Shown here piece after piece: positions 41,540 to 51,991 of a stretch of DNA of 59,534 bases (its first letter is position 1; the number at the start of each line of letters is the position of its first letter). The notes below the pieces were generated by a model. The model saw only the letters and a program-made list of their open reading frames with translations. It was not told the DNA's origin and searched no databases. Both the position numbers and the translations under genes were made by a program. Origin of the DNA: Rhodobacter sp. (GTDB lineage Bacteria; Pseudomonadota; Alphaproteobacteria; Rhodobacterales; Rhodobacteraceae); the NCBI GenBank assembly GCA_020250445.1, contig JADCEF010000071.1, forward strand, positions 1 through 59,534, read 5' to 3'.

Positions 41540-42586
41540 TCAGGCAGCGCGGGTGCGATGCCTGGCGTAGCGCGTGGTCCAGGCTTCAACGCAGCGCAGA
41601 ACCTGATCTTCCGTCACCTCCGGCCCCAGCGAAAACCGGATCGCCGAAGCCGCCTCGTCGTCATCAAAGCCCATCGCCCGCAGCACCCGGCTTGACCGGA
41701 CCTTGCCCGAAGAACAGGCAGACCCGGCAGAAACCGCAAAGCCCGCAAGGTCCATCTGCATCACCTGCGTCTCGCCCTTCCAGCCGGGGGCAATCAGGCA
41801 CAGGGTGTTGGGCAGACGGGATGCGCCGTTCCCGACGGAAATAGTCCTGAATCCGCAAGCGGACAATCCTTGATCTAGAATATTTCTAAACTGGGCCACA
41901 CGGTCCCAGACGCCGGAGGTCAGATCGCGCGCGGCGGCTTCCGCCGCAGCCCCGAAGCCCGCAATGCCGATCAGGTTTTCGGTCCCGGCCCGCCGCCCCA
42001 TTTCCTGCCCGCCGCCCTTCAGGCGCGATTCCACATCCAGCCCGCGCCGGAGCACCAGCGCGCCGATGCCCTTGGGGCCGCCCAGCTTGTGCGCCGAGAC
42101 CAGGCCCATGTCACAGCCCAGCCAGGTGAAGGCGAGCGGCACCTTGCCGAAGCCTTGCGTCAAATCGCACACCGCAAGCCCCGTGGGCAGCGTCTGGATG
42201 ATTCCGGTTTCGGAATTGGCGAACTGCAAGGCGGTCTGCGCCGGATCGCGGACCGCGACCTGCCCGTCGCGGTCGGCGGCAAGAACCGGCGCACACCAGG
42301 CGCTGACCGCTTCATGCTCGATGGCCGCGCACACAAGGTTTCGCCCGGCGCAGGCCAGGGCCGCAGCCTCGGTCGCCCCGCTGGTAAAGATGATGTCGGC
42401 CCCCTCTGCGCCAAGCGCTGCGGCCACCTGGGCCCGCGCCCGTTCGATCAGCGCCCTTGCCGCCCGGCCTTCGGCATGGACCGAAGACGGGTTTCCCGCC
42501 ACGTCCATTGCCGCGATCATCGCCGCCCGCGCCTGCGGGCGCAGCGGTGCTGTGGCGTTCCAGTCCAGATAGACCCGCCCGGTCAA
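41540..42586 (-). CDS. NifS/IscS-type cysteine desulfurase
   Basis: A 348-residue group I cysteine desulfurase, the second in this operon. PLP lysine K167 is in SAHKLGGPKG and the sulfur-transfer cysteine C291 in SAGSACSSGK. It begins MTGRVYLDWNATAPLRP. It overlaps the iscR stop (ATGA), so it is co-transcribed with iscR and sufB. No IscU is nearby, so its partner may be SufBCD. Confidence 0.9.
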   Translation of the reverse strand: MTGRVYLDWNATAPLRPQARAAMIAAMDVAGNPSSVHAEGRAARALIERARAQVAAALGAEGADIIFTSGATEAAALACAGRNLVCAAIEHEAVSAWCAPVLAADRDGQVAVRDPAQTALQFANSETGIIQTLPTGLAVCDLTQGFGKVPLAFTWLGCDMGLVSAHKLGGPKGIGALVLRRGLDVESRLKGGGQEMGRRAGTENLIGIAGFGAAAEAAARDLTSGVWDRVAQFRNILDQGLSACGFRTISVGNGASRLPNTLCLIAPGWKGETQVMQMDLAGFAVSAGSACSSGKVRSSRVLRAMGFDDDEAASAIRFSLGPEVTEDQVLRCVEAWTTRYARHRTRAA

Positions 42587-43095
42587 ACCCGTTCTCCGAC
42601 ACCGGCCCGCGCTGCCGGGGCGGCGTCCGCATCGGCCCCGTCATCGACAACGCGCAACAGCGCGGGCACCGCCGGGCAGGGATGCATTTCATTGCGGATG
42701 ACGTCCGACAGCCGGGTCTGGTGCAAGAAGACATAGACATGGGCCGAAAGCCCTTCCCACAGCCGGTTGGTCAGCGATTGCGCGCGCGTTCCCGAAATGC
42801 CGCCCGTCACCCCCGCCCCGGTGTGCAGGGCGCTGACGGTTTCATCCACCGCTTCCAGGATTTCGCTGACACGGATGGAATCGGGATGCCGTGACAGACG
42901 GTACCCGCCGCCCGGTCCGCGCGCGGCATCCACAAGCCCCGCCCGGCGCAGCTTGACGAAAAGCTGCTCCAGATAGGGAAGCGAAATGTCCTGCCGCCTT
43001 GATATCGCCGCCAGCGACACCAGATCGTCGTCCTCGGCCAGCGCCAGATCGGCCAGCGCCACCATCGCATAGCGGCCTTTTGTCGAGAGTTTCAT
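42583..43095 (-). CDS. iscR: IscR-type Rrf2 regulator with a single cysteine
   Basis: IscR senses Fe-S demand and controls suf/isc genes. The 170-residue protein has the Rrf2 winged helix (MKLSTKGRYAMVALADLALA, SLPYLEQLFVKLRRAGLVDAARGPGGGYRL). The three clustered cysteines of E. coli IscR are missing in the VSALHTGAGVTGGISGTRAQ region; the only cysteine is C140. This matches the unusual IscR known from rhodobacters, whose cluster ligation differs. ATG 43095 is preferred over GTG 43098 because homology begins there. The gene leads the suf operon, with an Irr-type box upstream. Confidence 0.92.
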   Translation of the reverse strand: MKLSTKGRYAMVALADLALAEDDDLVSLAAISRRQDISLPYLEQLFVKLRRAGLVDAARGPGGGYRLSRHPDSIRVSEILEAVDETVSALHTGAGVTGGISGTRAQSLTNRLWEGLSAHVYVFLHQTRLSDVIRNEMHPCPAVPALLRVVDDGADADAAPAARAGVGERV

Positions 43096-43177
43096 CACCG
43101 CCTCATTGCTAAGCGATTGACGTGAGGCGGAAGGCTGCTTAACTCCCTTCCCAACCCGGAGCCCGGTCCTTTACGGA

Positions 43178-43194
43178 TTTAGAAGCGTTCTAAG
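43178..43194. promoter_or_regulatory. Irr-type iron control element
   Basis: TTTAGAAGCGTTCTAAG is a near-perfect TTTAGAA-N3-TTCTAAA box, the consensus known for the Irr regulator in alphaproteobacteria. TTAGAA/TTCTAA (43179-43193) is perfectly symmetric. It lies 83 bp upstream of iscR and 59 bp from the divergent hydrolase gene. Regulation by Irr is inferred. Confidence 0.7.
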
Positions 43195-43252
43195 TAACCC
43201 GAGCGAATTTGTCAAGAATGTCGCGCGGCATAGAAAAAAGACAGGCGGATCG

Positions 43253-43912
43253 ATGCCCGAAGTGATTTTCGCTGGCCCCGAAGGCCGGCTTGAAGGCCGT
43301 TATCATCCGCAGAAGGACAGGGATGCGCCGATTGCGATCGTGCTGCATCCGCACCCGCAGTTCGGCGGGACGATGAACAACAAGGTCGTCTACAATCTGC
43401 ATTACACCTTCTATACCCTGGGCTTTACCGTGCTGCGTTTCAACTTCCGCGGGGTCGGGCGCAGCCAGGGGGAATATGACCAGGGGATCGGCGAGCTCAG
43501 CGATGCGGCCTCGGCGCTGGATTATCTGCAGACGATGAACCAGAACGCCAAGCATTGCTGGGTTGCAGGCTTCAGCTTTGGTGCCTGGATCGGGATGCAG
43601 CTTCTGATGCGCCGCCCCGAGATTACGGGCTTCATCTCGGTCTCGCCGCCGGCGAACATGTATGACTTCAGCTTTCTTGCCCCCTGCCCGTCGTCCGGCC
43701 TGATCATCAACGGCACGGCAGACCGTGTGGCACCGCCGAAGGACACGATCAGCCTGGTGAGCAAGCTGCATGAACAGAAGGGCATCAAGATCACCCATAC
43801 GCAGATCGAGGGTGCCGACCACTTCTTCAAGGACGAGGAAGCGCATATGAAACCGATGATCGCCCATGTGTCGGACTATGTGAAGCGGCGGCTGGGCGAG
43901 GTTTCGCGCTAA
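43253..43912 (+). CDS. Alpha/beta-hydrolase-fold protein
   Basis: A 219-residue alpha/beta hydrolase with nucleophile S in VAGFSFGAWIG, acid D in IINGTADRVAPP and histidine in EGADHFFKDEE. HPHPQFGGTMNNKVVYNLHY near the start is the hallmark of a small bacterial family often near icd or iscR in rhodobacters. Substrate unknown. It is divergent from iscR and its regulatory region includes the Irr box. Confidence 0.85.
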   Translation: MPEVIFAGPEGRLEGRYHPQKDRDAPIAIVLHPHPQFGGTMNNKVVYNLHYTFYTLGFTVLRFNFRGVGRSQGEYDQGIGELSDAASALDYLQTMNQNAKHCWVAGFSFGAWIGMQLLMRRPEITGFISVSPPANMYDFSFLAPCPSSGLIINGTADRVAPPKDTISLVSKLHEQKGIKITHTQIEGADHFFKDEEAHMKPMIAHVSDYVKRRLGEVSR

Positions 43913-44331
43913 GGCTGACCCCGGCACCGCTGTATCTGGGGGTGTGCCGACGCGTGACGCCGATGGCGCCTTTCGCGCGTTGCGCCGCCGGACGCCAAAT
44001 CCGTGCCGCAGTCGATATAAAGCATCCTGGACCTTCGTTCCCGAACATCTTGCGGTGATCTTGCCAGCGGGGCATGCGACCCGTGGGCGGCAAGGCAAAA
44101 GGGCGCGCTGACGGGCACCCTGCCGCTCCGTAGCGCCCCCCCCATCCCGCAGGCCAAAAGTCGCCCATGATGCAGACCCCGGGGGTCGGTCGGTTCGTGT
44201 CCCCCGGCGCGGCTGCGCAGCGCGTCCGCCCAAAGGTGCGCAAGATCAGTATACCACGGCATACAGAACTTTCCAAAGCCGCCAAGATCGGGTATCGCAT
44301 GATCAATCGAATCCCTGCAGCAGAGGCGCAC
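43913..44331. other. Intergenic region before icd
   Basis: These 419 bases have no supported gene. The longer frame from 44167 that joins icd has no ribosome-binding site and an atypical sequence. The icd promoter must lie here but was not identified. Confidence 0.5.
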
Positions 44332-45546
44332 ATGGCAAAGATCAAGGTAGCGAACCCCGTCGTCGAACTTGATGGCGACGAGATGACCCGGATCATCTGG
44401 GCGTTCATCAAGAAGAAGCTGATCCTGCCCTATCTGGACATTGATCTGAAATACTACGATCTGGGGATCGGGGAGCGTGACCGCACCGACGATCAGGTCA
44501 CGATCGACTCCGCCCATGCGATCCGGCAGTACGGCGTGGGCGTGAAATGCGCGACCATCACCCCCGATGAAGCGCGGGTCGAGGAATTCGGCCTGAAGCA
44601 GATGTGGAAAAGCCCGAACGGCACGATCCGCAACATTCTGGGCGGCGTCATCTTTCGCCAGCCGATCATCTGCCGCAACGTGCCGCGCCTTGTCCCCGGC
44701 TGGACCCGGCCCATCGTGGTGGGCCGCCATGCCTTTGGCGACCAGTACCGCGCCACCGATTTCCGCTTTCCGGGGGCCGGCAAGCTGACGATGAAATTCG
44801 TGGGCGAGGATGGCACCACGATCGAGCGCGATGTCTATTCGGCCCCCTCTGCGGGCGTGTTCATGGGCATGTACAACCTTGATGACAGCATCACCGATTT
44901 CGCCCGCGCCTCGCTCAACTATGGCCTCAGCCTCGGCTGGCCGGTCTATCTTTCCACCAAGAACACGATTCTCAAGGTCTATGACGGACGCTTCAAGGAC
45001 ATTTTCCAGAAGGTCTATCAGGAAGAATTCGAAGATGCGTTCCGCAGGAAGGGCATCCATTACGAACACCGCCTGATCGACGACATGGTGGCATCGGCGT
45101 TGAAATGGTCGGGCGGATATGTCTGGGCCTGCAAGAACTATGATGGCGATGTGCAATCTGACACCGTTGCCCAGGGGTTCGGGTCGCTTGGTCTGATGAC
45201 CTCGGTCCTGATGACGCCGGATGGCAAGACGGTGGAAGCGGAAGCGGCGCATGGCACCGTGACCCGCCATTACCGCGACCACCAGAAGGGCAAGGAAACC
45301 TCGACCAACTCCATCGCGTCGATCTTTGCCTGGACGGGCGGTCTGCGGCACCGCGCCAAGCTGGATGACAATGCCGCCCTTCTGCGCTTTGCCGAAACGC
45401 TGGAACGGGTGACGGTGCAGGCGGTGGAAGACGGCTGGATGACCAAGGATCTGGCCCTGCTGGTCGGACCCGATCAAAAATGGCTGACCACGACGGGCTA
45501 TCTGGAAAAGGTGGACGAATACCTGAGCAAGGCGCTGGCGGGCTGA
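44332..45546 (+). CDS. icd: NADP-dependent isocitrate dehydrogenase
   Basis: This TCA-cycle enzyme oxidises isocitrate to 2-oxoglutarate. The 404-residue protein starts [20 protein letters not shown], typical of the homodimeric type II family. [13 protein letters not shown] binds substrate; [14 protein letters not shown] and [28 protein letters not shown] hold metal and cofactor. AGAGG lies upstream of the ATG at 44332. A perfect hairpin follows its stop. Confidence 0.96.
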   Translation: MAKIKVANPVVELDGDEMTRIIWAFIKKKLILPYLDIDLKYYDLGIGERDRTDDQVTIDSAHAIRQYGVGVKCATITPDEARVEEFGLKQMWKSPNGTIRNILGGVIFRQPIICRNVPRLVPGWTRPIVVGRHAFGDQYRATDFRFPGAGKLTMKFVGEDGTTIERDVYSAPSAGVFMGMYNLDDSITDFARASLNYGLSLGWPVYLSTKNTILKVYDGRFKDIFQKVYQEEFEDAFRRKGIHYEHRLIDDMVASALKWSGGYVWACKNYDGDVQSDTVAQGFGSLGLMTSVLMTPDGKTVEAEAAHGTVTRHYRDHQKGKETSTNSIASIFAWTGGLRHRAKLDDNAALLRFAETLERVTVQAVEDGWMTKDLALLVGPDQKWLTTTGYLEKVDEYLSKALAG

Positions 45547-45563
45547 GGCCGGGTTTCCCGGCC
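45547..45563. terminator. Hairpin after icd
   Basis: GGCCGGG-TTT-CCCGGCC starts immediately after the icd stop. It is a strong 7-bp stem without a T tract. The next 248 bases before typA are GC-rich and hold no recognised gene. Confidence 0.5.
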
Positions 45564-45811
45564 CGCCCTGCGGGGGGGCCGGGGCCGCGGCCGCGATCCT
45601 GCCGCGCCGGGCACCGTCCGGCGCGCCCTGTGCCCCATCGGCGCTGGCCGCGATGCGCCGCCGCAGCCGTTTCGGCGGTCTGCCGGTTGTGGTGCCGCCG
45701 GTGCAAAACCGGTCCGGGTTTCCCGCCGCATCCGCAAAAGGTTCTGCTGGCCTTTCCGGCATACCTGCGCTAGGCCCGCGCCCAAGCTGACACAGGAAAG
45801 AGACCACCCCG

Positions 45812-47629
45812 ATGGAGCTTCGCAACATCGCCATCATCGCGCATGTCGACCATGGCAAGACCACGCTTGTCGACGAGCTTCTCAAGCAGTCGGGCACCTA
45901 CCGCGACAATCAGGCCACCACCGAACGCGCGATGGACAGCAATGACATCGAACGCGAACGCGGCATCACCATTCTGGCCAAGTGTACCAGCGTGGAACAT
46001 GACGGCGTGCGGATCAACATCGTCGACACGCCCGGCCACGCCGATTTCGGCGGCGAGGTGGAGCGTATCCTGAACATGGTCGACGGTGTCGTGCTGCTGG
46101 TGGACGCGGCCGAAGGCCCGATGCCGCAGACCAAATTCGTCACCTCCAAGGCGCTGGCGCTGGGTCTGCGCCCGATTGTCGTTCTCAACAAGATCGACAA
46201 GCCGGATGCGGAACCGGACCGCGCGCTGAACGAGGTGTTCGATCTGTTCGCCAACCTCGGTGCCGACGATGCCCAGCTGGATTTCCCCCATCTTTATGCC
46301 TCGGGGCGGGCGGGCTGGGCCGACGCGCAGCTGGACGGCCCGCGCCGGAACCTGAATGCGCTGTTCGATCTGATCCTGCGCCATGTACCGCCACCCAGGC
46401 AGATCGCGCAGGTGAACGAGCCATTCCGCATGCTGGCCACCACCCTGTCTGCAGACCCCTTCATCGGCCGCATCTTGACCGGCCGGGTTGAGGCGGGCAC
46501 GCTTTCGGTCGGCGAAACGCTGAAGGCGCTGTCGCGGACGGGCGAGCGGATCGAACAGTTCCGCGTATCGAAAATCCTTGCCTTCCGCGGCCTGTCCAGC
46601 ACGCCGATTGATCAGGCAGTGGCGGGCGACATCGTGACAATTGCCGGCATGACCAAAGCCACTGTTGCCGATACGCTGTGTGCGCTGGACATTGACATTC
46701 CCCTGCCCGCGCAGCCCATCGACCCGCCGACCATCTCCGTGACCTTTGGCATCAACGATTCCCCGCTTGCGGGCAAGGACGGCACCAAGGTGCAATCCCG
46801 CGTGATCCGCGAGCGTCTGATGAAAGAGGCCGAGAGCAACGTGGCCATCAAGGTCACCGACACGCCCGGCGGCGACGCGTTTGAGGTGGCGGGCCGGGGC
46901 GAGTTGCAGATGGGCGTGCTCATCGAAAACATGCGCCGCGAGGGGTTCGAGCTGTCAATTTCGCGCCCGCGCGTGCTGTTCCGCGACATCGACGGCGTAC
47001 GGCATGAACCGATCGAGGAGGTGACCATCGACGTCGATGATGAATTCACCGGCGCGGTGATTGAAAAGCTGACCGGTCCGCGCCGGGGCGAGCTTGTGGA
47101 AATGAAACCGGCGGGTGCGGGCAAGACGCGCATCATTGCCCTGGTCCCTTCGCGCGGGCTGATCGGCTATCACGGGCAATTCATGACCGACACGCGCGGC
47201 ACCGGCGTTCTGAACCGGGTGTTTCACAGCTGGGCCCCGCACAAGGGCCCCATCGAAGGGCGCCGCGCCGGGGTTCTGATTTCGATGGAGACCGGCATTT
47301 CGGTGGCCTATGCGCTGTGGAAGCTGGAGGATCGCGGCCACTTCTTCATCGGCGCGCAGGAGCCGGTCTATACCGGCATGATCATCGGCGAACACAGCCG
47401 CGACAATGATCTGGAAGTGAACCCGCTGAAGGGCAAGCAGCTGACCAATATCCGCGCCAGCGGCACGGATGAGGCGGTGCGCCTGACCACGCCGGTCAGG
47501 CTATCTCTGGAACAGTGCATCGCCTACATCAACGACGACGAGTTGGTCGAGGTGACGCCGAAAACCGTGCGGATGCGCAAGCGCTTTCTGGACCCGAACG
47601 AACGCAAGCGCCAGTCGCGCGCAGGCTGA
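45812..47629 (+). CDS. typA: TypA/BipA ribosome-associated GTPase
   Basis: A translational GTPase related to EF-G, with roles in stress and ribosome assembly. The 605-residue protein has G1 [10 protein letters not shown], the switch RERGITI, G3 [13 protein letters not shown]4 NKIDKPDA, and ends with the BipA C-terminal domain ([13 protein letters not shown]). Normal length and all GTPase motifs intact. GGAAAG precedes the ATG. Confidence 0.96.
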   Translation: MELRNIAIIAHVDHGKTTLVDELLKQSGTYRDNQATTERAMDSNDIERERGITILAKCTSVEHDGVRINIVDTPGHADFGGEVERILNMVDGVVLLVDAAEGPMPQTKFVTSKALALGLRPIVVLNKIDKPDAEPDRALNEVFDLFANLGADDAQLDFPHLYASGRAGWADAQLDGPRRNLNALFDLILRHVPPPRQIAQVNEPFRMLATTLSADPFIGRILTGRVEAGTLSVGETLKALSRTGERIEQFRVSKILAFRGLSSTPIDQAVAGDIVTIAGMTKATVADTLCALDIDIPLPAQPIDPPTISVTFGINDSPLAGKDGTKVQSRVIRERLMKEAESNVAIKVTDTPGGDAFEVAGRGELQMGVLIENMRREGFELSISRPRVLFRDIDGVRHEPIEEVTIDVDDEFTGAVIEKLTGPRRGELVEMKPAGAGKTRIIALVPSRGLIGYHGQFMTDTRGTGVLNRVFHSWAPHKGPIEGRRAGVLISMETGISVAYALWKLEDRGHFFIGAQEPVYTGMIIGEHSRDNDLEVNPLKGKQLTNIRASGTDEAVRLTTPVRLSLEQCIAYINDDELVEVTPKTVRMRKRFLDPNERKRQSRAG

Positions 47630-47640
47630 AGGCCGGGGGG

Positions 47641-47931
47641 TCAGACGATTTCTTCCACAACCACCAGGTCGCGCACCGCCGCCCCTTTTGCATAGGCCAG
47701 TGCGGCCTGATAGGCCTGCGACCGGTAGCATTCCTCGGCTGCTTCAAGCGACGGAAAGCGGGCCACGACATTGCGCGCCCGGTCGGTACCTTCCAGCTGC
47801 ACATAGCGCCCGCCCCGCGCCAGAAAAACGCCGCCATGGGCGGCAATGGCCTCGGTCGCACCCCTGGCGTAGCGGCCGTAAGCCTCGGGGTCGGTGACAT
47901 GGACATGGGCAATCCACAGGGCGGTTGGCAT
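47641..47931 (-). CDS. DUF1330-family protein
   Basis: A 96-residue dimeric alpha/beta-barrel-like protein with LWIAHVHVTDPEAYGRYARGA, GGRYVQLEGTDRARNVVARFPS and AEECYRSQAYQAALAYA. The DUF1330 pattern is clear, function unknown. It starts two bases before the alaS stop on the minus strand and may be co-transcribed with alaS. Confidence 0.85.
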   Translation of the reverse strand: MPTALWIAHVHVTDPEAYGRYARGATEAIAAHGGVFLARGGRYVQLEGTDRARNVVARFPSLEAAEECYRSQAYQAALAYAKGAAVRDLVVVEEIV

Positions 47932-47933
47932 GG

Positions 47934-50591
47934 TCAGGCTCCGATCACCGCTTCTGCCGCGCGGATGGCCGCCTCGGCATTGGTTGTATCCGTACCGCCG
48001 GCCTGTGCCATGTCGGGGCGGCCGCCGCCACCCGTGCCGCCAAGCTGTTCCGCCGCCGCCTTGACGATATCCACCGCCGACAGGCGCGCTGTCAGATCAG
48101 CCGTCACGCCCGCCGCGACCGCCGCCTTGCCGCCGGTATCGGCGATCAGCAACACCGCGCCCGACCCGATCCGCGCCTTCATCCCGTCGATCAGCCCCGG
48201 CAGGTCGCGGCCGGAAATGCCTGACAGAACCTGCGATAGAAATCTGATGCCGCCGATGTCCTTTGCGGCCGGGCCGCCTGCGCCGGTGCCGCCCAGGGCG
48301 GCATCGCGGCGCAGTTGCGCCACCTCGTTCTGCAGGGCGCGACGTTCCTCCACCAGGGCCTTGACCCGGTCCAGCAGCACATCCGGCTGCGCCTTCAGCA
48401 CCGTGGCGATTTCGGCCAGGCGCTTGACCTGATCGGCCAGATGGGCCAGGGCCGCCTCGCCCGTCAGTGCCTCGATCCGCCGGACCCCGGCAGAGGAAGC
48501 GGAGTCGCCCAGCAGGACGCACAGCCCGATTTCGCCCAGCCGCGCCACATGGGTGCCGCCGCACAGTTCCACCGACCAGGCGTTGCCGTCAAAGCCCTTG
48601 GCCGACCCCAGCGCGCGGCCCATCGCGACAACCCGCACCTCATCCCCGTATTTTTCGCCGAACAGCGCCTGCGCGCCGATGGCCCGGGCATCATCCGGCG
48701 TCATGATGCGGGTTTCCACCGCCCCGTTCTGGCGGATATGGGCGTTCACCTTCGCCTCTACCCTGGCCAGCTCCCCGGGCGTCAGGGCCTTGGAATGGCT
48801 GAAATCAAAGCGCAGCCGGTCCGGCGCATTCAGGCTGCCACGCTGGGCGACATGATCGCCCAGCGCCTCCCGCAGAGCCTCGTTCAGCAGGTGTGTGGCC
48901 GAATGGTTGGCGCGGATGCGGGTGCGGCGGTGATGATCCACCTCCAGCCTAGCAGGCTGGCCCCTCAGGATCGTGCCGTCCGTCACCTGCGCGATGTGGA
49001 TGAAGATGCCGGCCGATTTCCGGGTATCGGTGATCCGCGCGCTGCCGGTATCGGTGCGGATCACGCCGGCATCGCCCACCTGGCCGCCGCTTTCGGCATA
49101 GAACGGGGTCTGGTTCACCACGATCTGTACCGTTTCCCCCTGTGTCGCGCCGCCTATCCCGGCACCGTCGCGGACCAGGGCGCGAATCTCGCCCTCGGCG
49201 GTTTCGGTATCATAGCCCAGGAATTCGGTCGGCCCCTGCGCCTGCGACAGATCAAACCAGATCGCTGCATCCCTGGTCTCGCCCGAGCCGGTCCAGCTGG
49301 CGCGCGCCTTGGATTTCTGGTCCTGCATCGCCGCATCGAAGCCTTCGACATCCACCGCGCGGCCCTTTTCGCGCAGCGCGTCCTGCGTCAGGTCCAGCGG
49401 AAAGCCGTACGTGTCATACAGCCGGAACGCGGCCTCGCCGGGCAGGGCACCGCCCTCGGGCAGGCGGGCCAACTCGTCATCCAGCAGCTTCAGGCCGCGG
49501 TCCAGCGTCTGCCTGAAGCGGGTTTCCTCCAGCCGCAGCGTTTCCTCGATCAGCGGCTGGGCGCGGGTCAGTTCGGGATAGGCCGCCCCCATCTGGCGCA
49601 CCAGCGCCGGCACCAGCCTGTGCATCACCACATCCCGCGCGCCCAACTGGTGCGCATGGCGCATGGCGCGGCGCATGATCCGGCGCAGCACATAGCCGCG
49701 CCCCTCGTTCGACGGCATCACGCCATCGGCAATCAGGAACGAGGTGGACCGCAGATGGTCGGCAATGACGCGGTGATGCGTCTTGCCGGGGCCGTCGGGA
49801 TCGGTGCCGGTGGCCTGCGCGCTGGCCTCGATCAGGCTGCGCATCAGGTCAGTGTCGTAATTGTCATGCTTGCCCTGCAGCAGCGCGCCGATGCGCTCCA
49901 GCCCCATACCGGTGTCGATCGACGGCTTGGGCAGGCCGGTGCGGGACCCATCGGCGAACTGTTCGAACTGCATGAACACCAGGTTCCAGATCTCGATGAA
50001 CCGGTCGCCGTCCTGTTCGGCACTGCCCGGCGGGCCGCCCCAGATCGTGTCGCCATGGTCATAGAAAATCTCGGTGCAGGGGCCGCAGGGGCCGGTGGGG
50101 CCCATCATCCAGAAGTTGTCATTTGTCGGGATGCGGATGATCCGGTCATCCGTCAGGCCGGCCACCTTTTTCCAGATAGCGGCGGCCTCGTCATCGCTGT
50201 GGTAGACCGTGACCAGCAACCTGTCCTTCGGGATGCCGAATTCGCGGGTCAGCAGTTCCCAGGCAAAGGGAATGGCACTGTCCTTGAAGTAATCGCCAAA
50301 GCTGAAGTTGCCCAGCATTTCAAAGAAGGTGTGGTGGCGGGCGGTGTAGCCGACATTGTCAAGGTCGTTGTGCTTGCCGCCCGCGCGGACGCATTTCTGG
50401 GCGGTGGCGGCGCGGCTGTAATCGCGGGTCTCGACCCCGGTGAACAGGTTCTTGAACTGCACCATGCCGGAATTGGCGAACATCAGCGTGGGGTCGTTGC
50501 GCGGCACCAGGGGGCTGGAGTCGACAATGCGGTGGCCGTTGCGGCCAAAGAAATCAAGGAAGGTTGATCGGATATCGTTCAGCGACGGCAT
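47934..50591 (-). CDS. alaS: Alanyl-tRNA synthetase
   Basis: Charges tRNA-Ala. The 885-residue protein starts [20 protein letters not shown] and has the class II motifs [28 protein letters not shown], the editing domain [14 protein letters not shown] with [11 protein letters not shown], and the C-Ala domain ([13 protein letters not shown]). The ATG at 50591 is chosen since the homology begins there; the frame to 50684 is an extension. It is followed by DUF1330 and preceded by recA, all on the minus strand. Confidence 0.96.
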   Translation of the reverse strand: MPSLNDIRSTFLDFFGRNGHRIVDSSPLVPRNDPTLMFANSGMVQFKNLFTGVETRDYSRAATAQKCVRAGGKHNDLDNVGYTARHHTFFEMLGNFSFGDYFKDSAIPFAWELLTREFGIPKDRLLVTVYHSDDEAAAIWKKVAGLTDDRIIRIPTNDNFWMMGPTGPCGPCTEIFYDHGDTIWGGPPGSAEQDGDRFIEIWNLVFMQFEQFADGSRTGLPKPSIDTGMGLERIGALLQGKHDNYDTDLMRSLIEASAQATGTDPDGPGKTHHRVIADHLRSTSFLIADGVMPSNEGRGYVLRRIMRRAMRHAHQLGARDVVMHRLVPALVRQMGAAYPELTRAQPLIEETLRLEETRFRQTLDRGLKLLDDELARLPEGGALPGEAAFRLYDTYGFPLDLTQDALREKGRAVDVEGFDAAMQDQKSKARASWTGSGETRDAAIWFDLSQAQGPTEFLGYDTETAEGEIRALVRDGAGIGGATQGETVQIVVNQTPFYAESGGQVGDAGVIRTDTGSARITDTRKSAGIFIHIAQVTDGTILRGQPARLEVDHHRRTRIRANHSATHLLNEALREALGDHVAQRGSLNAPDRLRFDFSHSKALTPGELARVEAKVNAHIRQNGAVETRIMTPDDARAIGAQALFGEKYGDEVRVVAMGRALGSAKGFDGNAWSVELCGGTHVARLGEIGLCVLLGDSASSAGVRRIEALTGEAALAHLADQVKRLAEIATVLKAQPDVLLDRVKALVEERRALQNEVAQLRRDAALGGTGAGGPAAKDIGGIRFLSQVLSGISGRDLPGLIDGMKARIGSGAVLLIADTGGKAAVAAGVTADLTARLSAVDIVKAAAEQLGGTGGGGRPDMAQAGGTDTTNAEAAIRAAEAVIGA

Positions 50592-50691
50592 TGCGGTTCT
50601 GCCCCCCCAAGGCACCGGAAGAAACGGCTTTGCGTTCCGTTTATCCGCCGCATCCGGGCCTGTCCACCTTTCCCGGCCCGCCAAGGCAAAG

Positions 50692-50709
50692 GCCGGGCAC
50701 CTGCCCGGC
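50692..50709 (-). terminator. Terminator-like hairpin after recA
   Basis: GCCGGGC (50692-50698) and GCCCGGC (50703-50709) make a perfect 7-bp stem with a four-base loop, 33 bp past the recA stop. On the minus strand it is followed by CTTTGCCTT. It probably separates recA from alaS. Confidence 0.55.
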
Positions 50710-50741
50710 TCCGGCCTGTCATCCGCGGCCCGGGCGGCGCG

Positions 50742-51803
50742 CTATTCGTCCATGACAGCATCGCCCCTGGACGACAGGTCCAGACCATGACCGGACCTGA
50801 TCCTGTCTTCGATCTCAGCCGCAGTGGCCGGGTTGGCGCGCAGGAAGACCTTGGCATTCTCGCGCCCCTGCCCGATGCGCTCGTCGCCATAGGAATACCA
50901 GGAGCCCGACTTCTCCACCACGCCGGCCTTCACGCCCAGATCCACCAGCTCGCCCATCTTCGAGATGCCTTCGCCATACATGATGTCGAATTCCACTTCC
51001 TTGAACGGCGGGGCGACCTTGTTCTTCACCACCTTGACGCGGGTGGTGTTGCCCACAACCTCGTCCCGGTCCTTGATCGCGCCGATCCGGCGGATGTCAA
51101 GCCGGACCGAGGCGTAGAATTTCAGCGCGTTGCCCCCGGTCGTCGTTTCGGGGGATCCGAACATGACCCCGATCTTCATGCGGATCTGGTTGATGAAGAT
51201 CACCATGCAGTTGCTGCGGCCGATGCTGGCGGTCAGCTTGCGCATGGCCTGGCTCATCAGGCGGGCCTGGCTGCCCATCTGCATGTCCCCCATGTCGCCT
51301 TCGATTTCGGCCTTGGGCGTCAGGGCGGCCACCGAATCCACCACCACCAGGCTGACCGCGCCGGAGCGCACCAGCGTATCGACAATTTCAAGCGCCTGCT
51401 CGCCCGTATCCGGCTGGCTGATCAGCAGCTCGTCCAGATTGACGCCCAGTTTCCTCGCATATTGCGGATCAAGCGCGTGTTCGGCATCGACAAAGGCACA
51501 GACGCCGCCCTTCTTCTGTTCTTCGGCCACCACATGCAGCGTCAGGGTGGTTTTGCCGGAGCTTTCCGGCCCGTAAATCTCGATGATGCGGCCCTTGGGC
51601 AGGCCGCCGATGCCAAGGGCAATGTCAAGGCCCAGCGACCCCGTCGAGGTTGCCTCCACATCCATGATCTTGCTGTCGGATCCGAGCTTCATGATAGAGC
51701 CCTTGCCGAACTGCCGCTCGATCTGTGCCAGCGCGCTTTCCAGCGCCTTTTCCTTATCCATGTCGCGCTTTCCGTTCAGTTCGAGGAGTGTGGCACTAGC
51801 CAT
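50742..51803 (-). CDS. recA: RecA recombinase
   Basis: Central DNA repair and SOS protein. The 353-residue product has Walker [11 protein letters not shown], Walker [14 protein letters not shown], the MAW motif and the end [26 protein letters not shown]-type region ([18 protein letters not shown]) is intact. The start [19 protein letters not shown] is common in relatives. A GTTC-N7-GTTC box lies 48 bp upstream, consistent with LexA control. Confidence 0.97.
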   Translation of the reverse strand: MASATLLELNGKRDMDKEKALESALAQIERQFGKGSIMKLGSDSKIMDVEATSTGSLGLDIALGIGGLPKGRIIEIYGPESSGKTTLTLHVVAEEQKKGGVCAFVDAEHALDPQYARKLGVNLDELLISQPDTGEQALEIVDTLVRSGAVSLVVVDSVAALTPKAEIEGDMGDMQMGSQARLMSQAMRKLTASIGRSNCMVIFINQIRMKIGVMFGSPETTTGGNALKFYASVRLDIRRIGAIKDRDEVVGNTTRVKVVKNKVAPPFKEVEFDIMYGEGISKMGELVDLGVKAGVVEKSGSWYSYGDERIGQGRENAKVFLRANPATAAEIEDRIRSGHGLDLSSRGDAVMDE

Positions 51804-51851
51804 AAGTCCATCCTTATTTCACAGCCGGCGGCGCACGGCAATTGTTGCGGT

Positions 51852-51866
51852 GTTCTTGACCTGTTC
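51852..51866. promoter_or_regulatory. SOS box upstream of recA
   Basis: GTTC-TTGACCT-GTTC matches the alphaproteobacterial LexA box GTTC-N7-GTTC exactly. The second half plus CAGGAAC (51886-51892) also form an inverted GTTCCTG/CAGGAAC pair. Location 49 bp before recA supports SOS control. Confidence 0.8.
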
Positions 51867-51991
51867 CTGCCTTATGGGATCAAAACAGGAACAAATCAAC
51901 CTTCATTTTCATAAAATCATCATGACAGCAAAAGCGTTAAGGCAAGGTTACCGTCCCTTTGCCGGTCCGGACGCCCCCGCCCGGACGGCGG

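Noticed and set aside
43909-45897. 662-residue open frame on the minus strand
   Set aside because: Antisense to icd; no motif and composition typical of a GC shadow.
48315-50567. 750-residue open frame on the plus strand
   Set aside because: Antisense to alaS; no domain recognised.
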